The notes: a model not told the origin generated them from the sequence alone. DNA of 64,000 bases from Streptomyces sp. NBC_00287 (GCF_036173105.1 NZ_CP108053.1:3286001-3350000), one strand, 5' to 3'. Positions 42,690 through 52,915 are shown, counted from the first letter of the stretch. Program-made: numbers and translations.

Positions 42690-44240
42690 TCACACCACCT
42701 CGACACCCGGGCGGCCCGCCTCCAGCCTCAGCTTGGCCAGCGTGCTCGGCGTCGACGTCGGCTGCCGGACCGTGTCCACCACCCTGACCTGCGCGTCGAT
42801 GCCGTCGCGGCGGATGTCGAAGAGGTGGTAGCCGCGGTGGGCGTCGAGCAGCTTCCAGTGCGGGTTGTCCGCGCGGCGCGGGTCCCACTCCCGGCGGAAC
42901 GCGTCCTGGTCCTGGTCGCCGTTGCTGGAGATGGAGGTGCCGACGAACTCGGCGCCGACGACCGCGGAGGCCGGGTCGGCGAAGTCCTCCTTGAGATCGC
43001 TGATCATCGTCAGGTGCCGGTCACCGGTGAGGACCACCGGGTTGCGCACACTCTTGAACTCCTGGAGGAACTGGTTGCGTTCGGCCTGGTAGCCGTCCCA
43101 GGCGTCGTAGAACCACTGCTTGCCCTCGCCGACCAGCAGATCGGTCTCGGCCATCATGATCTGCGAGGCGATCAGGTTCCAGCGGGCGGGCGAGTCGTGC
43201 AGACCGTCCAGCAGCCACTGCTTCTGCGCGGCGCCGAGCATGGTGAGCGAGGGATCCATCGCCCCGGCCTGGCTGGTGGCCTGGTCGCTGCGGTACTGCC
43301 GGGTGTCGAGGACGCTCAGCCGGGCGAGGCGGCCGAACTCCAGGCGGCGGTACATCCGGATGTGCGGTCCGTTCGGGACCGCCGTGGCGCGTACCGGCAT
43401 GTGCTCGTAGTACGCCTGGTAGGCCGCGGTGAGCCGGGCCACGAACGCGTCGTGCGGCTGCTTCGCCGGGTCCTGCGGGATCTCACCCGCGAAGTCGTTG
43501 TCGACCTCGTGGTCGTCGAAGGTCACCACGAAGGGCGCGCCCGCGTGCATCGCCGCGAGATCGGGGTCGGAGCGGTACTGGGCGTACCGGTTGCGGTACT
43601 GCTCCAGGGTGTACGGCTCCCCCGTCCCCTCGTGCCTGCGCAGCGCCGTCGCCGAGGGCACCGACTCGTAGATGTAGTCACCGACGAACAGCACGACATC
43701 GGGGTCCTGGGCCAGCATGTCGGCGTACGGCGTGAAGTAGCCGTGCTGCCAGTTCTGGCAGGAGGCGAGCGCGAAGCGCAGATCGCCGCCGGAGCTGTAG
43801 GGGTGGGGCGCGGTACGGGTGCGGCCGACGGGCGAGATACGGCCGCCGGCGCGGAAGCGGTACCAGTAGCGGCGGCCCGGGCGCAGGCCCCGTACATCCA
43901 CGTGCACGCTGTGCCCGTACTCGGGGCGGGCCTGGGCGGTGCCACGGCGCACGACCTTGCGGAACCGCTCGTCCTCCGCGAGCTCCCACTGCACCGGCAC
44001 GACGGCGTCGGGCATACCGCCGCCGTTGATCGGGTCCGGGGCGAGCCGGGTCCACAGCACGATGCCGTCCGGGAGCGGGTCACCGGAGGCCACACCGAGG
44101 CTGAACACGCCTTCGGGCAGGGAGGTTTCGGCGGCGCGGGCGGTGGCGGGCAGCCACAGCTGGGCGGAGGCGGCGGCGCCGAGGACGGCGGCTCCGGCGG
44201 TCAGAAAGCGGCGGCGGTCGGGTGATCCTGTTGTGGTCAT
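42690..44240 (-). CDS. phoD: PhoD-family alkaline phosphatase, Tat-exported
   Basis: A 516-residue secreted phosphodiesterase/alkaline phosphatase. The N-terminus has a twin-Arg signal (DRRRFLTAGAAVLGAAASA) followed by a cleavage-like ATARAAE. The PhoD fold shows SCQNW, FVGDYIYES, TFDDHEVDNDF, DTRQYRSD and VVLTGDRHLTMI, covering metal-binding Asp, Asn and His positions. PhoD degrades phosphodiesters including teichoic acids, which fits its place beside a wall-polymer block. The ATG at 44240 has GGGGAG seven bases upstream. I looked for PHO boxes and found no convincing repeat. Confidence 0.93.
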   Translation of the reverse strand: MTTTGSPDRRRFLTAGAAVLGAAASAQLWLPATARAAETSLPEGVFSLGVASGDPLPDGIVLWTRLAPDPINGGGMPDAVVPVQWELAEDERFRKVVRRGTAQARPEYGHSVHVDVRGLRPGRRYWYRFRAGGRISPVGRTRTAPHPYSSGGDLRFALASCQNWQHGYFTPYADMLAQDPDVVLFVGDYIYESVPSATALRRHEGTGEPYTLEQYRNRYAQYRSDPDLAAMHAGAPFVVTFDDHEVDNDFAGEIPQDPAKQPHDAFVARLTAAYQAYYEHMPVRATAVPNGPHIRMYRRLEFGRLARLSVLDTRQYRSDQATSQAGAMDPSLTMLGAAQKQWLLDGLHDSPARWNLIASQIMMAETDLLVGEGKQWFYDAWDGYQAERNQFLQEFKSVRNPVVLTGDRHLTMISDLKEDFADPASAVVGAEFVGTSISSNGDQDQDAFRREWDPRRADNPHWKLLDAHRGYHLFDIRRDGIDAQVRVVDTVRQPTSTPSTLAKLRLEAGRPGVEVV

Positions 44241-44355
44241 CGACGAACTCCCCTGCGTCGCGGGCCCCTTGGACACCTGGAAGCTCACGCTTCCGGGCAG
44301 TCCACCCGCTGAACCACAGGGTTCGCGTGCATGACAAGTAAGCAGACAAAAGGAA

Positions 44356-44386
44356 GGGCCCTACTGACGTGCCGTCAGTAGGGCCC
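44356..44386. terminator. Terminator between obg and phoD
   Basis: A 13-base perfect stem (GGGCCCTACTGAC with GTCAGTAGGGCCC, 44356 to 44368 and 44374 to 44386), five-base loop, followed on the minus strand by TTCCTTTT. It lies 33 bases after the obg stop. Confidence 0.85.
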
Positions 44387-44419
44387 ACCCTGCGGTTGAC
44401 TGTCCGCCGTATGCCGGAG

Positions 44420-45862
44420 TTACCCCTCGAACGGCTCGAAGTCGTCGTACTCCCGGTCCACATCGTCCCGCTCCGCCTGCCGGTCCCTGCGGCGCTGGGC
44501 CGCGGGGCGCGGTGCCTCGAAGCGGTGGTCCTCACCGCGTCGGCCGAGCATCTCGGCGCCGGCCATGACGGTCGGCTCCCAGTCGAAGACGACCGCGTTC
44601 TCCTCGGGGCCGATGGCGACGCCGTCGCCCGCGCGGGCGCCCGCCTTCATCAACGCCTCTTCCACACCGAGGCGGTTGAGCCGGTCGGCGAGGTAGCCGA
44701 CGGCCTCGTCGTTGTTGAAGTCGGTCTGCCGCACCCAGCGTTCCGGCTTCTCGCCGCGCACCCGGAACAGCCCGTCCTCCTCGAGGACGACGGTGAAGCC
44801 CGTGTCGTCCACGGCCTTGGGCCGGATGACGATCCGCGTCGCCTCCTCCTTCGGCTTCGCGGCCCGCGCCTTGCCGACCAGGTCGGCGAGCGCGAAGGAC
44901 AGTTCCTTCAGCCCGAGGTGGGCAACCGCGGACACCTCGAAGACCCGGTAACCCCGCGCCTCCAGATCCGGCCGCACCATCTCGGCGAGGTCCTTGCCGT
45001 CCGGTACGTCGATCTTGTTCAGGACGACGATCCGCGGCCGGTTGTCGAGGCCGCCGTACTCGCGCAGCTCCGCCTCGATGATGTCCAGGTCGGACACCGG
45101 GTCGCGGTCGGACTCCAGCGTCGCCGTGTCCAGGACGTGCACCAGCACGCTGCACCGCTCCACGTGCCGCAGGAACTCAAGGCCGAGGCCCTTGCCCTGG
45201 CTGGCGCCCGGGATCAGTCCGGGCACGTCGGCGATGGTGTACACGGTCGAACCGGCCGTGACGACACCGAGGTTCGGCACCAGCGTGGTGAACGGGTAGT
45301 CGGCGATCTTCGGCTTGGCGGCGCTCAGCACGGAGATCAGCGAGGACTTGCCGGCGCTCGGGTAGCCGACCAGCGCCACATCGGCGACGGTCTTCAGCTC
45401 CAGCACGATGTCCTGGAGGCCTCCCGGCACACCGAGCAGCGCGAAGCCGGGCGCCTTGCGGCGGGCGGAGGCGAGTGCCGCGTTGCCGAGCCCGCCCCGG
45501 CCGCCCTGTGCGGCGACGTAGGAGGTGCCGTGGCCGACCAGGTCGGCGAGGACATGGCCCGCCTTGTCCAGCACGACCGTGCCGTCCGGCACCGGCAGGA
45601 TCAGGTCCTGGCCGTCCTTGCCGGAGCGGTTGCCGCCCTCGCCGGGCTTGCCGTTGGTGGCCGAGCGGTGCGGGGAGTGGTGGTAGTCGAGCAGTGTGGT
45701 CACCGACTGGTCGACGGTCAGGATGACATCGCCGCCCCGCCCGCCGTTCCCGCCGTCCGGTCCGCCCAGCGGCTTGAACTTCTCACGGTGGACGGAGGCA
45801 CAGCCGTGACCTCCGCTACCCGCGGCGACATGCAGTTCGACGCGGTCCACGAAGGTGGTCAT
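44420..45862 (-). CDS. obg: GTPase Obg/CgtA
   Basis: A 480-residue GTPase needed for 50S assembly; in Streptomyces, Obg also influences the onset of differentiation. It has the Gly-rich Obg fold ([30 protein letters not shown]), the G domain with P-loop GYPSAGKSS, switch [13 protein letters not shown]3 DVPGLIPGA and NKID, then an OCT domain ([20 protein letters not shown]) and an acidic/Arg C-terminal tail. The ATG at 45862 has GGAGG eight bases upstream. It is the third gene of rplU-rpmA-obg, with a hairpin between rpmA and obg. Confidence 0.97.
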   Translation of the reverse strand: MTTFVDRVELHVAAGSGGHGCASVHREKFKPLGGPDGGNGGRGGDVILTVDQSVTTLLDYHHSPHRSATNGKPGEGGNRSGKDGQDLILPVPDGTVVLDKAGHVLADLVGHGTSYVAAQGGRGGLGNAALASARRKAPGFALLGVPGGLQDIVLELKTVADVALVGYPSAGKSSLISVLSAAKPKIADYPFTTLVPNLGVVTAGSTVYTIADVPGLIPGASQGKGLGLEFLRHVERCSVLVHVLDTATLESDRDPVSDLDIIEAELREYGGLDNRPRIVVLNKIDVPDGKDLAEMVRPDLEARGYRVFEVSAVAHLGLKELSFALADLVGKARAAKPKEEATRIVIRPKAVDDTGFTVVLEEDGLFRVRGEKPERWVRQTDFNNDEAVGYLADRLNRLGVEEALMKAGARAGDGVAIGPEENAVVFDWEPTVMAGAEMLGRRGEDHRFEAPRPAAQRRRDRQAERDDVDREYDDFEPFEG

Positions 45863-45911
45863 GGTTGGTGCCTCCAGAAAGTGCGGGGTATTACCTATGT
45901 CAACACGCGAA

Positions 45912-45951
45912 AGGCGGACCCGCCTTCCCGACCGGGAAGTGAGGTCCGCCT
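45912..45951 (-). terminator. Hairpin between rpmA and obg
   Basis: AGGCGGACC (45912 to 45920) pairs with GGTCCGCCT (45943 to 45951), with an inner CTTCCC/GGGAAG stem. On the minus strand it is followed by TTCGCG. It could reduce read-through from the ribosomal-protein genes into obg. Confidence 0.6.
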
Positions 45952-45967
45952 CGCGAAAAGCTTCCGA

Positions 45968-46222
45968 TCAGGCGACCGGAACGATGTTCACGACCTTGCG
46001 GCCACGGTGGGTGCCGAACTGCACCGAACCGGCCTGCAGCGCGAACAGCGTGTCGTCGCCGCCACGGCCGACGCCCGCACCCGGGTGGAAGTGGGTGCCG
46101 CGCTGGCGGACCAGGATCTCGCCCGCGTTGACGACCTGACCACCGAAGCGCTTCACGCCGAGGCGCTGAGCGTTGGAGTCACGACCGTTACGGGTGGACG
46201 ATGCGCCCTTCTTGTGTGCCAT
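45968..46222 (-). CDS. rpmA: 50S ribosomal protein L27
   Basis: An 84-residue protein. The N-terminus [27 protein letters not shown] reaches the peptidyl-transferase centre, followed by the conserved [13 protein letters not shown] and [11 protein letters not shown]. There is no N-terminal processing extension of the Firmicutes type. The ATG at 46222 has GAGGAG upstream. It starts 14 bases after the rplU stop. Confidence 0.98.
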   Translation of the reverse strand: MAHKKGASSTRNGRDSNAQRLGVKRFGGQVVNAGEILVRQRGTHFHPGAGVGRGGDDTLFALQAGSVQFGTHRGRKVVNIVPVA

Positions 46223-46236
46223 CTCTCCTCAGTCCC

Positions 46237-46557
46237 TTACTTCGCAGCCGCGGGGATCTCAGTGACCTTGATCGCCGTGTACTGCTGGCGGTGGCCCTGA
46301 CGACGGCGGTAGCCGGTCTTGTTCTTGTAGCGAAGGATGTCGATCTTGACGCCCTTGTGGTGGTCCACGACCTCGGCCTGGACCTTGATGCCGGCCAGCA
46401 CCCACGGGTCGCTGGTGACAGCCTCGCCGTCGACAACGAGCAGGGTCGAGAGCTCGACCGTGTCGCCAACCTTGGCAGTGGAAATCTTGTCAACCTCAAC
46501 GATGTCGCCGACAGCAACCTTGTGCTGGCGACCACCGCTGCGCACGATGGCGTACAC
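46237..46557 (-). CDS. rplU: 50S ribosomal protein L21
   Basis: A 106-residue protein: [23 protein letters not shown] at the N-terminus, then [27 protein letters not shown] C-terminal block ([16 protein letters not shown]). The GTG at 46557 gives the family length; the frame is open further up into Arg-rich noise. First gene of rplU-rpmA-obg. A good promoter lies about 140 bases upstream. Confidence 0.97.
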   Translation of the reverse strand: MYAIVRSGGRQHKVAVGDIVEVDKISTAKVGDTVELSTLLVVDGEAVTSDPWVLAGIKVQAEVVDHHKGVKIDILRYKNKTGYRRRQGHRQQYTAIKVTEIPAAAK

Positions 46558-46698
46558 GCGGATCTCACTCTCTCGCTCGGGAACGGCACCCCCGCAGTCC
46601 AGCCGCCCGACACGCGGACGGCCTCTCCGGAACACACTGCGCTCCGGAGGATGAAGGTTTACGGGGATGTGGCACGTCAGTGGACATGCCGACGGTCC

Positions 46699-46728
46699 AG
46701 GTTACGGGGCGGCGGCCGAACGGGTCAA
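46699..46728 (-). promoter_or_regulatory. Candidate promoter of rplU-rpmA-obg
   Basis: On the minus strand TTGACC (46723 to 46728) and TAACCT (46699 to 46704) are 18 bases apart, a good vegetative match. The resulting leader is about 135 bases. Confidence 0.6.
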
Positions 46729-46742
46729 ACCGGGCCGGGCCC

Positions 46743-46781
46743 CGGGGGTGTGCGGCCGGTCACCCCGGCCGCACACCCCCG
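46743..46781 (-). terminator. Terminator after rne
   Basis: A 15-base perfect stem CGGGGGTGTGCGGCC/GGCCGCACACCCCCG (46743 to 46757, 46767 to 46781), four bases after the rne stop. No T-run, but very stable. Confidence 0.8.
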
Positions 46782-46785
46782 TGTT

Positions 46786-49700
46786 TCAGCCCTCGTCGGT
46801 GGAGGCCGAGACGGAGGGCAGCGTCTGCTGCGCCGCCGCCGCGGTCTTCTTCGACGTCGACTTCTTGGCGGCCGTGGCGGTCTTGGCCGCCTTCTTGGCC
46901 GTCGTCTTCTTGGCGGCCGTCTTCTTGGCCGCGGTCTTCTTGGTGGCGGCCTTCTTGGCCGTCGCCTTCTTCGCCGTCTTGCGGGCCGCCGCCTTCTTGG
47001 CCGGGGCGGGCTCCTCCTCCACAGCGGGTGCCTCCTCGGCCGGCGCCTCCGTGGCCGCGGGGACGACCACGACGGCCGCCTCCTCGGACGCGGTGGGCGC
47101 GGTGGCCTTGCGCACGGCACGGCGGCGCGGACGGGCCGGGGCCGCGGGCTCGGCGACGACCGGCTCGGGCTCGGCGACCGGCTCGGCCGCGGGGGCCTCC
47201 TCGGCCTTCGGCTCGGGCGCCGTCTCGCTGACCGTCACCACGGCCGCCTCCGCCCCGGCGGGCGAACCCGCGGGCGCGGTCGCCTTACGGGTCGCACGCC
47301 GACGCGTACGGCCCTTCGGCGCGGCCTCCTCGGCAGCGGCGGGCGGGGCCTCGACGACCACGTCCTCCACGGCGGCGGGCTCGGCCTTCGCCTCGGCGGC
47401 CGACTCCGGCTGCACCGGACGCTCGACCTCCTGCTCGACGGTCACGTCCTGAGCGGTCGGCACCTCGGCCTTGGGCGCCTCGGCCTTCGGCGCACCGGCC
47501 GGGGCCGACGCCCGTCGACCGGACCGGCGCCGCGAACGGCGACCGACAGCGGCCTCCGCCTCGGCGACGCTGCTGTACAGCTCCTCGTCCGGGGCGAACT
47601 CCGGCCCGGGCAGCGCGACCGGCTCGGCGACCTCGGCCGCCACCTCGGCGGCGGTCTCCGGCTCGACCGGCTCGGCGGTCTCCACGGCGGTCACCGCGGC
47701 CTCGTGCTCGTGCACGTCGGCGCCACGCCCGCGCTTCTTGCGCTTGCCGCCGCCTCCGACAGCCGTCGGCTGCTCCATGTGCACGATGACACCGCGGCCG
47801 TTGCAGTGGACGCAGGTCTCGGAGAACGACTCCAGCAGGCCCTGGCCGACCCGCTTACGGGTCATCTGGACGAGCCCCAGCGAGGTCACCTCGGCGACCT
47901 GGTGCTTCGTACGGTCCCGGCCCAGGCACTCCAGCAGGCGCCGCAGCACCAGATCCCGGTTGGACTCCAGCACCATGTCGATGAAGTCGATCACGATGAT
48001 GCCGCCGAGGTCGCGCAGCCGCAGCTGACGCACGATCTCCTCGGCCGCCTCCAGGTTGTTCCTGGTGACCGTCTCCTCCAGGTTGCCGCCCTGGCCGGTG
48101 AACTTGCCGGTGTTGACGTCGACGACGACCATCGCCTCGGTCCGGTCGATCACCAGCGAACCGCCGCTCGGCAGCCAGACCTTGCGGTCCAGCGCCTTGG
48201 CGAGCTGCTCGTCGATCCGGTACGTGGCGAAGACGTCGACCTCGGAGGTCCACCTCTGGAGCCGCTCGGCGAGATCCGGGGCGACATGGGCGACGTAGCC
48301 GTGGATGGTCGACCAGGCGTCGTCACCGCTGACGACGACCTTGGAGAAGTCCTCGTTGAAGATGTCCCGGACGACCCGGACGGTCATGTCCGGCTCGCCG
48401 TAGAGCAGCGTCGGGGCGTTGCCGCTCTTGGCCTTCTTCTGGATGTCCTCCCACTGCGCCTGCAGCCGCTCGACATCACGGCGCAGCTCGTCCTCGCTCG
48501 CGCCCTCGGCGGCGGTGCGCACGATGACGCCCGCGTCCTCGGGGACGATCTTCTTGAGGATGGTCTTCAGCCGCGCCCGCTCGGTGTCGGGCAGCTTGCG
48601 GCTGATGCCGGTCATGGAGCCCTCGGGGACGTACACGAGGTAGCGGCCCGGCAGCGAGACCTGGCTGGTCAGACGCGCGCCCTTGTGCCCGATCGGGTCC
48701 TTGGTGACCTGGACGAGCACGGACTGCCCGGACTTCAGCGCGGACTCGATGCGCCGCGGCCCGTTGGCCATGCCCAGCGCCTCGAAGTTGACCTCACCGG
48801 CGTAGAGCACGGCGTTGCGGCCCTTGCCGATGTCGATGAAGGCGGCCTCCATCGACGGCAGCACGTTCTGGACCTTGCCCAGGTAGACATTGCCGACGTA
48901 CGAGGTCGACTGCTCCTTGTTGACGTAGTGCTCGACGAGCACGTTGTCCTCGAGGACACCGATCTGCGTGCGGTCGCCGTGCTGACGGACGACCATCACG
49001 CGCTCGACGGCCTCGCGGCGGGCCAGGAACTCGGCCTCGGTGATGATCGGGACGCGTCGGCGGCCCTGCTCACGGCCCTCGCGACGGCGCTGCTTCTTGG
49101 CCTCCAGACGGGTCGAGCCCTTGATGGACTGCACCTCGTCGGACGGCTCGGCCTTCGCACGCGGCTCGCGCACCTTGACCACCGTGCGCTCCGGGTCGTC
49201 GGAGGACGGCTCGGCCTCGGGGGCGCTGTCTCCGGCCCTGCGACGACGGCGACGACGGCGCCGGCTGCTGGACGTCGAGCCGCCGGGCTCCTCGCCCTGC
49301 TCCTCGGCGTCCTCTTCCTCCTGCTCGGCGGTGTCCTCGGCGTCCTGCGCGGCGGCGACCTCGTCGGCCTCGTCCGCGGACTCACCGGCCTCGGCGTCGG
49401 ACTCGGCGGACTCACCGCGACGACGGCGACGGCCACCGCGGCGGCGGCGACGGCGCGCCCCGGTCTCCTCGGCCTCCTCGCCCTCGACGGAGTCCTCGGC
49501 CTCCTCGGCCTCTTCCGCCTCGTCCTCAACCGCGGTCTCGACGGGACGGGCCTCGGCCTCGTCCGCCGCACCCCGGCGACGGCGACGACGACGGGCGCCG
49601 ACCGGCTCCTCCGGGAGCTCCTCGGCCTCTTCGACCTCACCGGGCACGTCCGACGCCTCGGCGGCGGCCTCGGCGGCAGCGCGCTCCGGGGTCTGGAACT

Positions 49701-50763
49701 TCGGCTCGGTGAAGACGGGCGGCTGGAAGACGGCGACGGCGGGCCGCGCCGGACGACGCGGGGCCTCGGCCTCCTCGGCCTCCTCCTCGGCGGTGGGCCG
49801 CGCGGGCTCGGAGAACCCGGTGGCGGCCTGACGGACGACACGGCGACGGCGCCGGGGAGCGGCTTCCTCGGCGGGCTTGTCGGTCTCGGCGGGGGTCACG
49901 GCCCCGCTCTCATCGGCGGTGGTCACGGACGGCTCCACGTTCTCGGGCGCCCCGGCGGGCGCGGACACGCGACGCGTGGCACGCCGGCTGGTACGACGGG
50001 GGGCGACGTCCTCGGACGCGGCCGGGGCGGCTTCGGCGGGGGTCTCGACCGTGGTCTCGGCGGTGGCGGTCTCGGCGGCCTCCGCAGGCGCGGTCACCTT
50101 CCGGGTCGCACGGCGACGCGTACGTCCCTTCGGCGCGGCTTCCTCGGCCTGCTCGGTCGGCGCGACCTCCTTGGCCGGCTCGGCCTGCTCGACCGGCGCG
50201 GCCTCCGCAGGGGCGACGACCTCCGCCGTCTCGGCCGCACCGGCGGGCGCGGTCACCTTCCGGGTGGCACGGCGGCGGGCGCGGCGCGGGGCGGCGTCCT
50301 CCACGGCCACGGCGGACGAGGCGGCCTCGACGCCCTCGGTGGTGGGCGCGTGCTCCTCCGCGGAGGAGGTCGCGGGCACGATGGTCTCTGCGGCCTCGGG
50401 CGACGTGGGCGCCCCGGCGGGCGCGGACGCCCTACGGACCGCACGGCGACGCGTACGGCCGATGGCGGGGGCCTCGTCGACGACGGCGACCGGTGCTTCG
50501 GCCCCGGCGGTCTCCTCGACCTCGGTGGCCTCTTCGGTCTCCTCGACCTCTGCTGCCTCTTCGATCTCCGGAGTCACCACGACCACGGTCTCCTCGACCT
50601 CGGTCTTCTCGTCGTCCGGTATGGCCGGCGCGACCTCGGTCGCGGACTCGGCGACCGGCGGACCCGCCGGCCGGGATGCGGCACGGCGCCGACGACGCGG
50701 CGGCAAGGTGTCGCTGGGGGTATTCGGTTCGGAACCCTCTGTGGGTTCGATCGGCTCGAGCAT
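46786..50763 (-). CDS. rne: Ribonuclease E/G family endoribonuclease with long repeat-bearing flanks
   Basis: A 1325-residue single-strand-specific endoribonuclease. The central catalytic region (about 575 to 1000) holds an S1-type stretch ([25 protein letters not shown]), the catalytic Asp882 ([10 protein letters not shown]) and Asp926 (IVIDFIDM), and the Zn-link Cys984/Cys987 (CVHCNGRG). Flanks are low-complexity Ala/Glu/Pro/Val with Arg blocks. A motif like [10 protein letters not shown][TS]-A-P-A starts at 103, 161, 214 and 257, and again at 1075, 1152 and 1211. The tail 1256 to 1307 is a Lys/Ala repeat (AAKKTAAKK) like histone-H1-type tails. S. coelicolor RNase ES has this general architecture. 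The ATG at 50763 is the first in frame. Confidence 0.95.
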   Translation of the reverse strand: MLEPIEPTEGSEPNTPSDTLPPRRRRRAASRPAGPPVAESATEVAPAIPDDEKTEVEETVVVVTPEIEEAAEVEETEEATEVEETAGAEAPVAVVDEAPAIGRTRRRAVRRASAPAGAPTSPEAAETIVPATSSAEEHAPTTEGVEAASSAVAVEDAAPRRARRRATRKVTAPAGAAETAEVVAPAEAAPVEQAEPAKEVAPTEQAEEAAPKGRTRRRATRKVTAPAEAAETATAETTVETPAEAAPAASEDVAPRRTSRRATRRVSAPAGAPENVEPSVTTADESGAVTPAETDKPAEEAAPRRRRRVVRQAATGFSEPARPTAEEEAEEAEAPRRPARPAVAVFQPPVFTEPKFQTPERAAAEAAAEASDVPGEVEEAEELPEEPVGARRRRRRRGAADEAEARPVETAVEDEAEEAEEAEDSVEGEEAEETGARRRRRRGGRRRRRGESAESDAEAGESADEADEVAAAQDAEDTAEQEEEDAEEQGEEPGGSTSSSRRRRRRRRRAGDSAPEAEPSSDDPERTVVKVREPRAKAEPSDEVQSIKGSTRLEAKKQRRREGREQGRRRVPIITEAEFLARREAVERVMVVRQHGDRTQIGVLEDNVLVEHYVNKEQSTSYVGNVYLGKVQNVLPSMEAAFIDIGKGRNAVLYAGEVNFEALGMANGPRRIESALKSGQSVLVQVTKDPIGHKGARLTSQVSLPGRYLVYVPEGSMTGISRKLPDTERARLKTILKKIVPEDAGVIVRTAAEGASEDELRRDVERLQAQWEDIQKKAKSGNAPTLLYGEPDMTVRVVRDIFNEDFSKVVVSGDDAWSTIHGYVAHVAPDLAERLQRWTSEVDVFATYRIDEQLAKALDRKVWLPSGGSLVIDRTEAMVVVDVNTGKFTGQGGNLEETVTRNNLEAAEEIVRQLRLRDLGGIIVIDFIDMVLESNRDLVLRRLLECLGRDRTKHQVAEVTSLGLVQMTRKRVGQGLLESFSETCVHCNGRGVIVHMEQPTAVGGGGKRKKRGRGADVHEHEAAVTAVETAEPVEPETAAEVAAEVAEPVALPGPEFAPDEELYSSVAEAEAAVGRRSRRRSGRRASAPAGAPKAEAPKAEVPTAQDVTVEQEVERPVQPESAAEAKAEPAAVEDVVVEAPPAAAEEAAPKGRTRRRATRKATAPAGSPAGAEAAVVTVSETAPEPKAEEAPAAEPVAEPEPVVAEPAAPARPRRRAVRKATAPTASEEAAVVVVPAATEAPAEEAPAVEEEPAPAKKAAARKTAKKATAKKAATKKTAAKKTAAKKTTAKKAAKTATAAKKSTSKKTAAAAQQTLPSVSASTDEG

Positions 50764-51025
50764 GCGGGCGTTTCTCCCGTCAGGCTCCCGGGCGCCGCGC
50801 CTGGTCCGGCGGTGTGCCGGTGACGTCCGCGGCTCGCGTCGTACGCGACTGCCGCCGTCCGGGGCGCGGGCGCCGCACGGGAGCTCTCTGTGTCCTGTCT
50901 CGCCGGTTCCGTACGCCGAATGCGTACGGCCTGGCGAAAGTCTTCTGGTCGGTGCGCTGCCCGACCCAGGTGGCTCCCGAGTACGAGGGCGGCGCTACGA
51001 CGTCCGTCCCTTCGCGGGACCTTCC
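50764..51025 (-). other. 262-base region upstream of rne
   Basis: A gene-free gap between the DUF2344 gene and rne. It holds a perfect 8-base hairpin (CCGTACGC/GCGTACGG, 50909 to 50929) and several G/C-rich stems. It may contain the rne promoter and a structured leader. RNase E autoregulates through its leader in enterobacteria, but nothing here proves that. Confidence 0.4.
50909..50929. other. Hairpin in rne upstream region
   Basis: CCGTACGC (50909 to 50916) and GCGTACGG (50922 to 50929) with a five-base loop. It could be an RNA hairpin in the rne leader or a protein-binding palindrome. Confidence 0.4.
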
Positions 51026-51787
51026 TTACGCCGGCGCCTTCGCGGCGGCAGCGGATCCGGCCGCAGAGGCCGTCGCCGCCTCGCGGTCGGGCGCGAGCGG
51101 GTCGGTCACCGTGCCGGTCTCTTCATCGAACAGCCCCTGCGCCAGCCTGGTCACCGCAGCGGGGACCGGCGGCGCCAGGTCGGCCACGGCGCGGAGACCG
51201 GACAGGACGTCGTCGGGTCGTACGGCAGGCGTCACGTGCCGAACAACCAGCCGCAGTATCGCACAGGGCCGGTCGGTCGGCCTATCAGCCGTCGAACTGT
51301 GCGTTTCAAGATCCACGACCGCGGGGCGGGCGTCGAAGGTCCTCAGGCCGTTCTTGGTCCTGCGCTGGACCTCGACGGACTCGGCGGCATTGAAGGCGGC
51401 GACGGCCTGTTGGGCCTTGGCCGGCTCCACGCCGTCCAGCCGCAGCTCCCATACGGAAGCGGTCAGCCGGTCGGCGAGCCCAGAGGTCCGGGCTTCCACC
51501 GCCTCGATGACATCGAGCCCGGGGGGCATCGACTCGTCGAGCAGCATCCTGAGCTTCTCCGGGTCCCGCGCCTCGGTGAGCGCGATCTCCAGGTACTCCG
51601 CCTCACTGCCCGTGCCGGTGGGTGCGGCATTGGCGTACGACACCTTCGGATGCGGCGTGAACCCCGCCGAGTACGCCATCGGTACGTCGGCGCGGCGCAG
51701 CGCACGCTCGAAGGCGCGCTGGAAGTCACGGTGGCTGGTGAACCGGAGGCGGCCGCGCTTGGTGTAGCGCAGTCGGATGCGCTGCAC
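51026..51787 (-). CDS. DUF2344/TIGR03936 radical-SAM-linked protein
   Basis: A 253-residue protein of the family usually encoded next to or fused with the TIGR03960 radical SAM protein. Typical N-terminus: RIRLRYTKRGRLRFTSHRDFQRAFERAL, then MAYSAGFTPHPKVSYANAAPTGTGSEAEYLEI. The C-terminal half is variable, with an Ala-rich tail. The family function is unknown. Here the gene is upstream of rne, as in other actinobacteria, but its radical SAM partner is 5 kb away (56823 to 58787) with four unrelated genes between. It starts with GTG at 51787; the SD is weak. Confidence 0.9.
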   Translation of the reverse strand: MQRIRLRYTKRGRLRFTSHRDFQRAFERALRRADVPMAYSAGFTPHPKVSYANAAPTGTGSEAEYLEIALTEARDPEKLRMLLDESMPPGLDVIEAVEARTSGLADRLTASVWELRLDGVEPAKAQQAVAAFNAAESVEVQRRTKNGLRTFDARPAVVDLETHSSTADRPTDRPCAILRLVVRHVTPAVRPDDVLSGLRAVADLAPPVPAAVTRLAQGLFDEETGTVTDPLAPDREAATASAAGSAAAAKAPA

Positions 51788-51835
51788 CGCGGGTGCGGGC
51801 GGCGGGCCTTCGGGCTGTCGCTTGCCCAGTGTCGT

Positions 51836-52915
51836 TCAGTCCTTCGTGAGAGCGGTCGTACTGCTACCAAGAGTACGTGTCTCGGCGCCCCGAGGTTCCC
51901 GCCGGGCCACCGCCTCCCGCTTCCGGGGCTCCCCGAACACCATCCGCCGGAAGTCGGCACGGGCCTGCCGGGCGGACTCCCGCGCCGAGGCGAGCGCCTG
52001 CCGAGTGGCCCGCCCCACACTGCGCGCGGCCTCGGCACAGGGCCGCAGCACCGCGTCCCTCACGACATGCCCGACGGGCGTGAGAACGCTCCGATAAACC
52101 CACCGGACCGGCTCCACGAAGATCCACCGGAAGAGGGTCCCGAGGAACCGCCCGACCGCCAGCGAAATCCGCCCGGCCACCCGCCAGGCATGCCCGAGCG
52201 CGTCCCAGATCTCCCGCCCGATCACGGCGAGCACCCGCCCGACCGGCACGAACACCCACCGCCACAGAGCCAGCGCGGGCAACACGAACAACACCCGAGT
52301 GATCCAGTACAGCGCGAGCCCGATCCCGCGCACGACCCACAGGAAGGCGTGCCCGATCGGCGTGAGCACCCACTGATAAACCCAGAGCGCGGGTACGACG
52401 AACAGATACCGCACGAGCCAGGCCACGACGGTGTACACGCCGATGCCCAGGGCTGCGAGCCCGGCCCCGATCCCCCGCAGCACCCACATGCAGGCCTGCC
52501 CGATGGGCGTGAGCACGCGCGCGTAGAGCCATGTGAGCCCGGCCCCGATTCCCCGCCCGACCCAGGCAAGGGCGTGCCCGACCGGAGTCAGCACATACCG
52601 GTACGCCCACCCGAGAGGCACCACGACCAGTACCTTCCCGAGCCAGCCGAGCCCCCGCCCGACCGGCACCAGCACATACCGCCAAAGCCCCACGAAGGGC
52701 CACACGAACAGCGCCCGCCCGACCCACAGCAATGCCCGCCCGAGGGGCCGGAACACGGTGTCGTTCAAGAACCGCCAGGCGACCACCAGCGCGTCCCACA
52801 CCATGCGCACGGGCACGACCAGCACCAGCACGACGATCCGCACCGGGATGCGGACGGCGGCGACGAGGCAGCCTTCCGGTTGCCGGGGCTCGGGCAGCGA
52901 CTTCTGCGGTTCCAT
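51836..52915 (-). CDS. Membrane protein with repeated V-L-T-P-[VI]-G motifs
   Basis: A 359-residue protein of unknown family. From residue 40 to 285 it is rich in Trp, Val, Gly and Arg, and a unit V-[LF]-x-P-[VIL]-G-[HRQ] recurs at 54, 81, 108, 134, 183, 221 and 277, usually preceded by W-x-Y-x and followed by a hydrophobic W-V-x-R-G-I-G stretch. Early spacing is about 27 residues. The hydrophobic units probably form re-entrant or amphipathic membrane hairpins. The C-terminal 70 residues are basic and helical. The ATG at 52915 is the best start; the upstream frame is unconserved. It lies 49 bases upstream of the DUF2344 gene on the same strand. Confidence 0.75.
   Translation of the reverse strand: MEPQKSLPEPRQPEGCLVAAVRIPVRIVVLVLVVPVRMVWDALVVAWRFLNDTVFRPLGRALLWVGRALFVWPFVGLWRYVLVPVGRGLGWLGKVLVVVPLGWAYRYVLTPVGHALAWVGRGIGAGLTWLYARVLTPIGQACMWVLRGIGAGLAALGIGVYTVVAWLVRYLFVVPALWVYQWVLTPIGHAFLWVVRGIGLALYWITRVLFVLPALALWRWVFVPVGRVLAVIGREIWDALGHAWRVAGRISLAVGRFLGTLFRWIFVEPVRWVYRSVLTPVGHVVRDAVLRPCAEAARSVGRATRQALASARESARQARADFRRMVFGEPRKREAVARREPRGAETRTLGSSTTALTKD

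Noticed and set aside
44241..44355. Possible PHO box (GTTCACC-type direct repeats) upstream of phoD.
   Set aside because: Only one poor half (ggttcagcggg) is present, with no second unit at 11-base spacing.
46201..50823. A 1540-codon open frame on the plus strand antisense to rne, and similar long frames antisense to the acyl-CoA ligase, lepA, leuS and other genes.
   Set aside because: In very GC-rich DNA the opposite strand of a real gene is often open. These translate to Arg/Ala/Gly-rich low-complexity sequence without motifs, while the other strand encodes well-known families.
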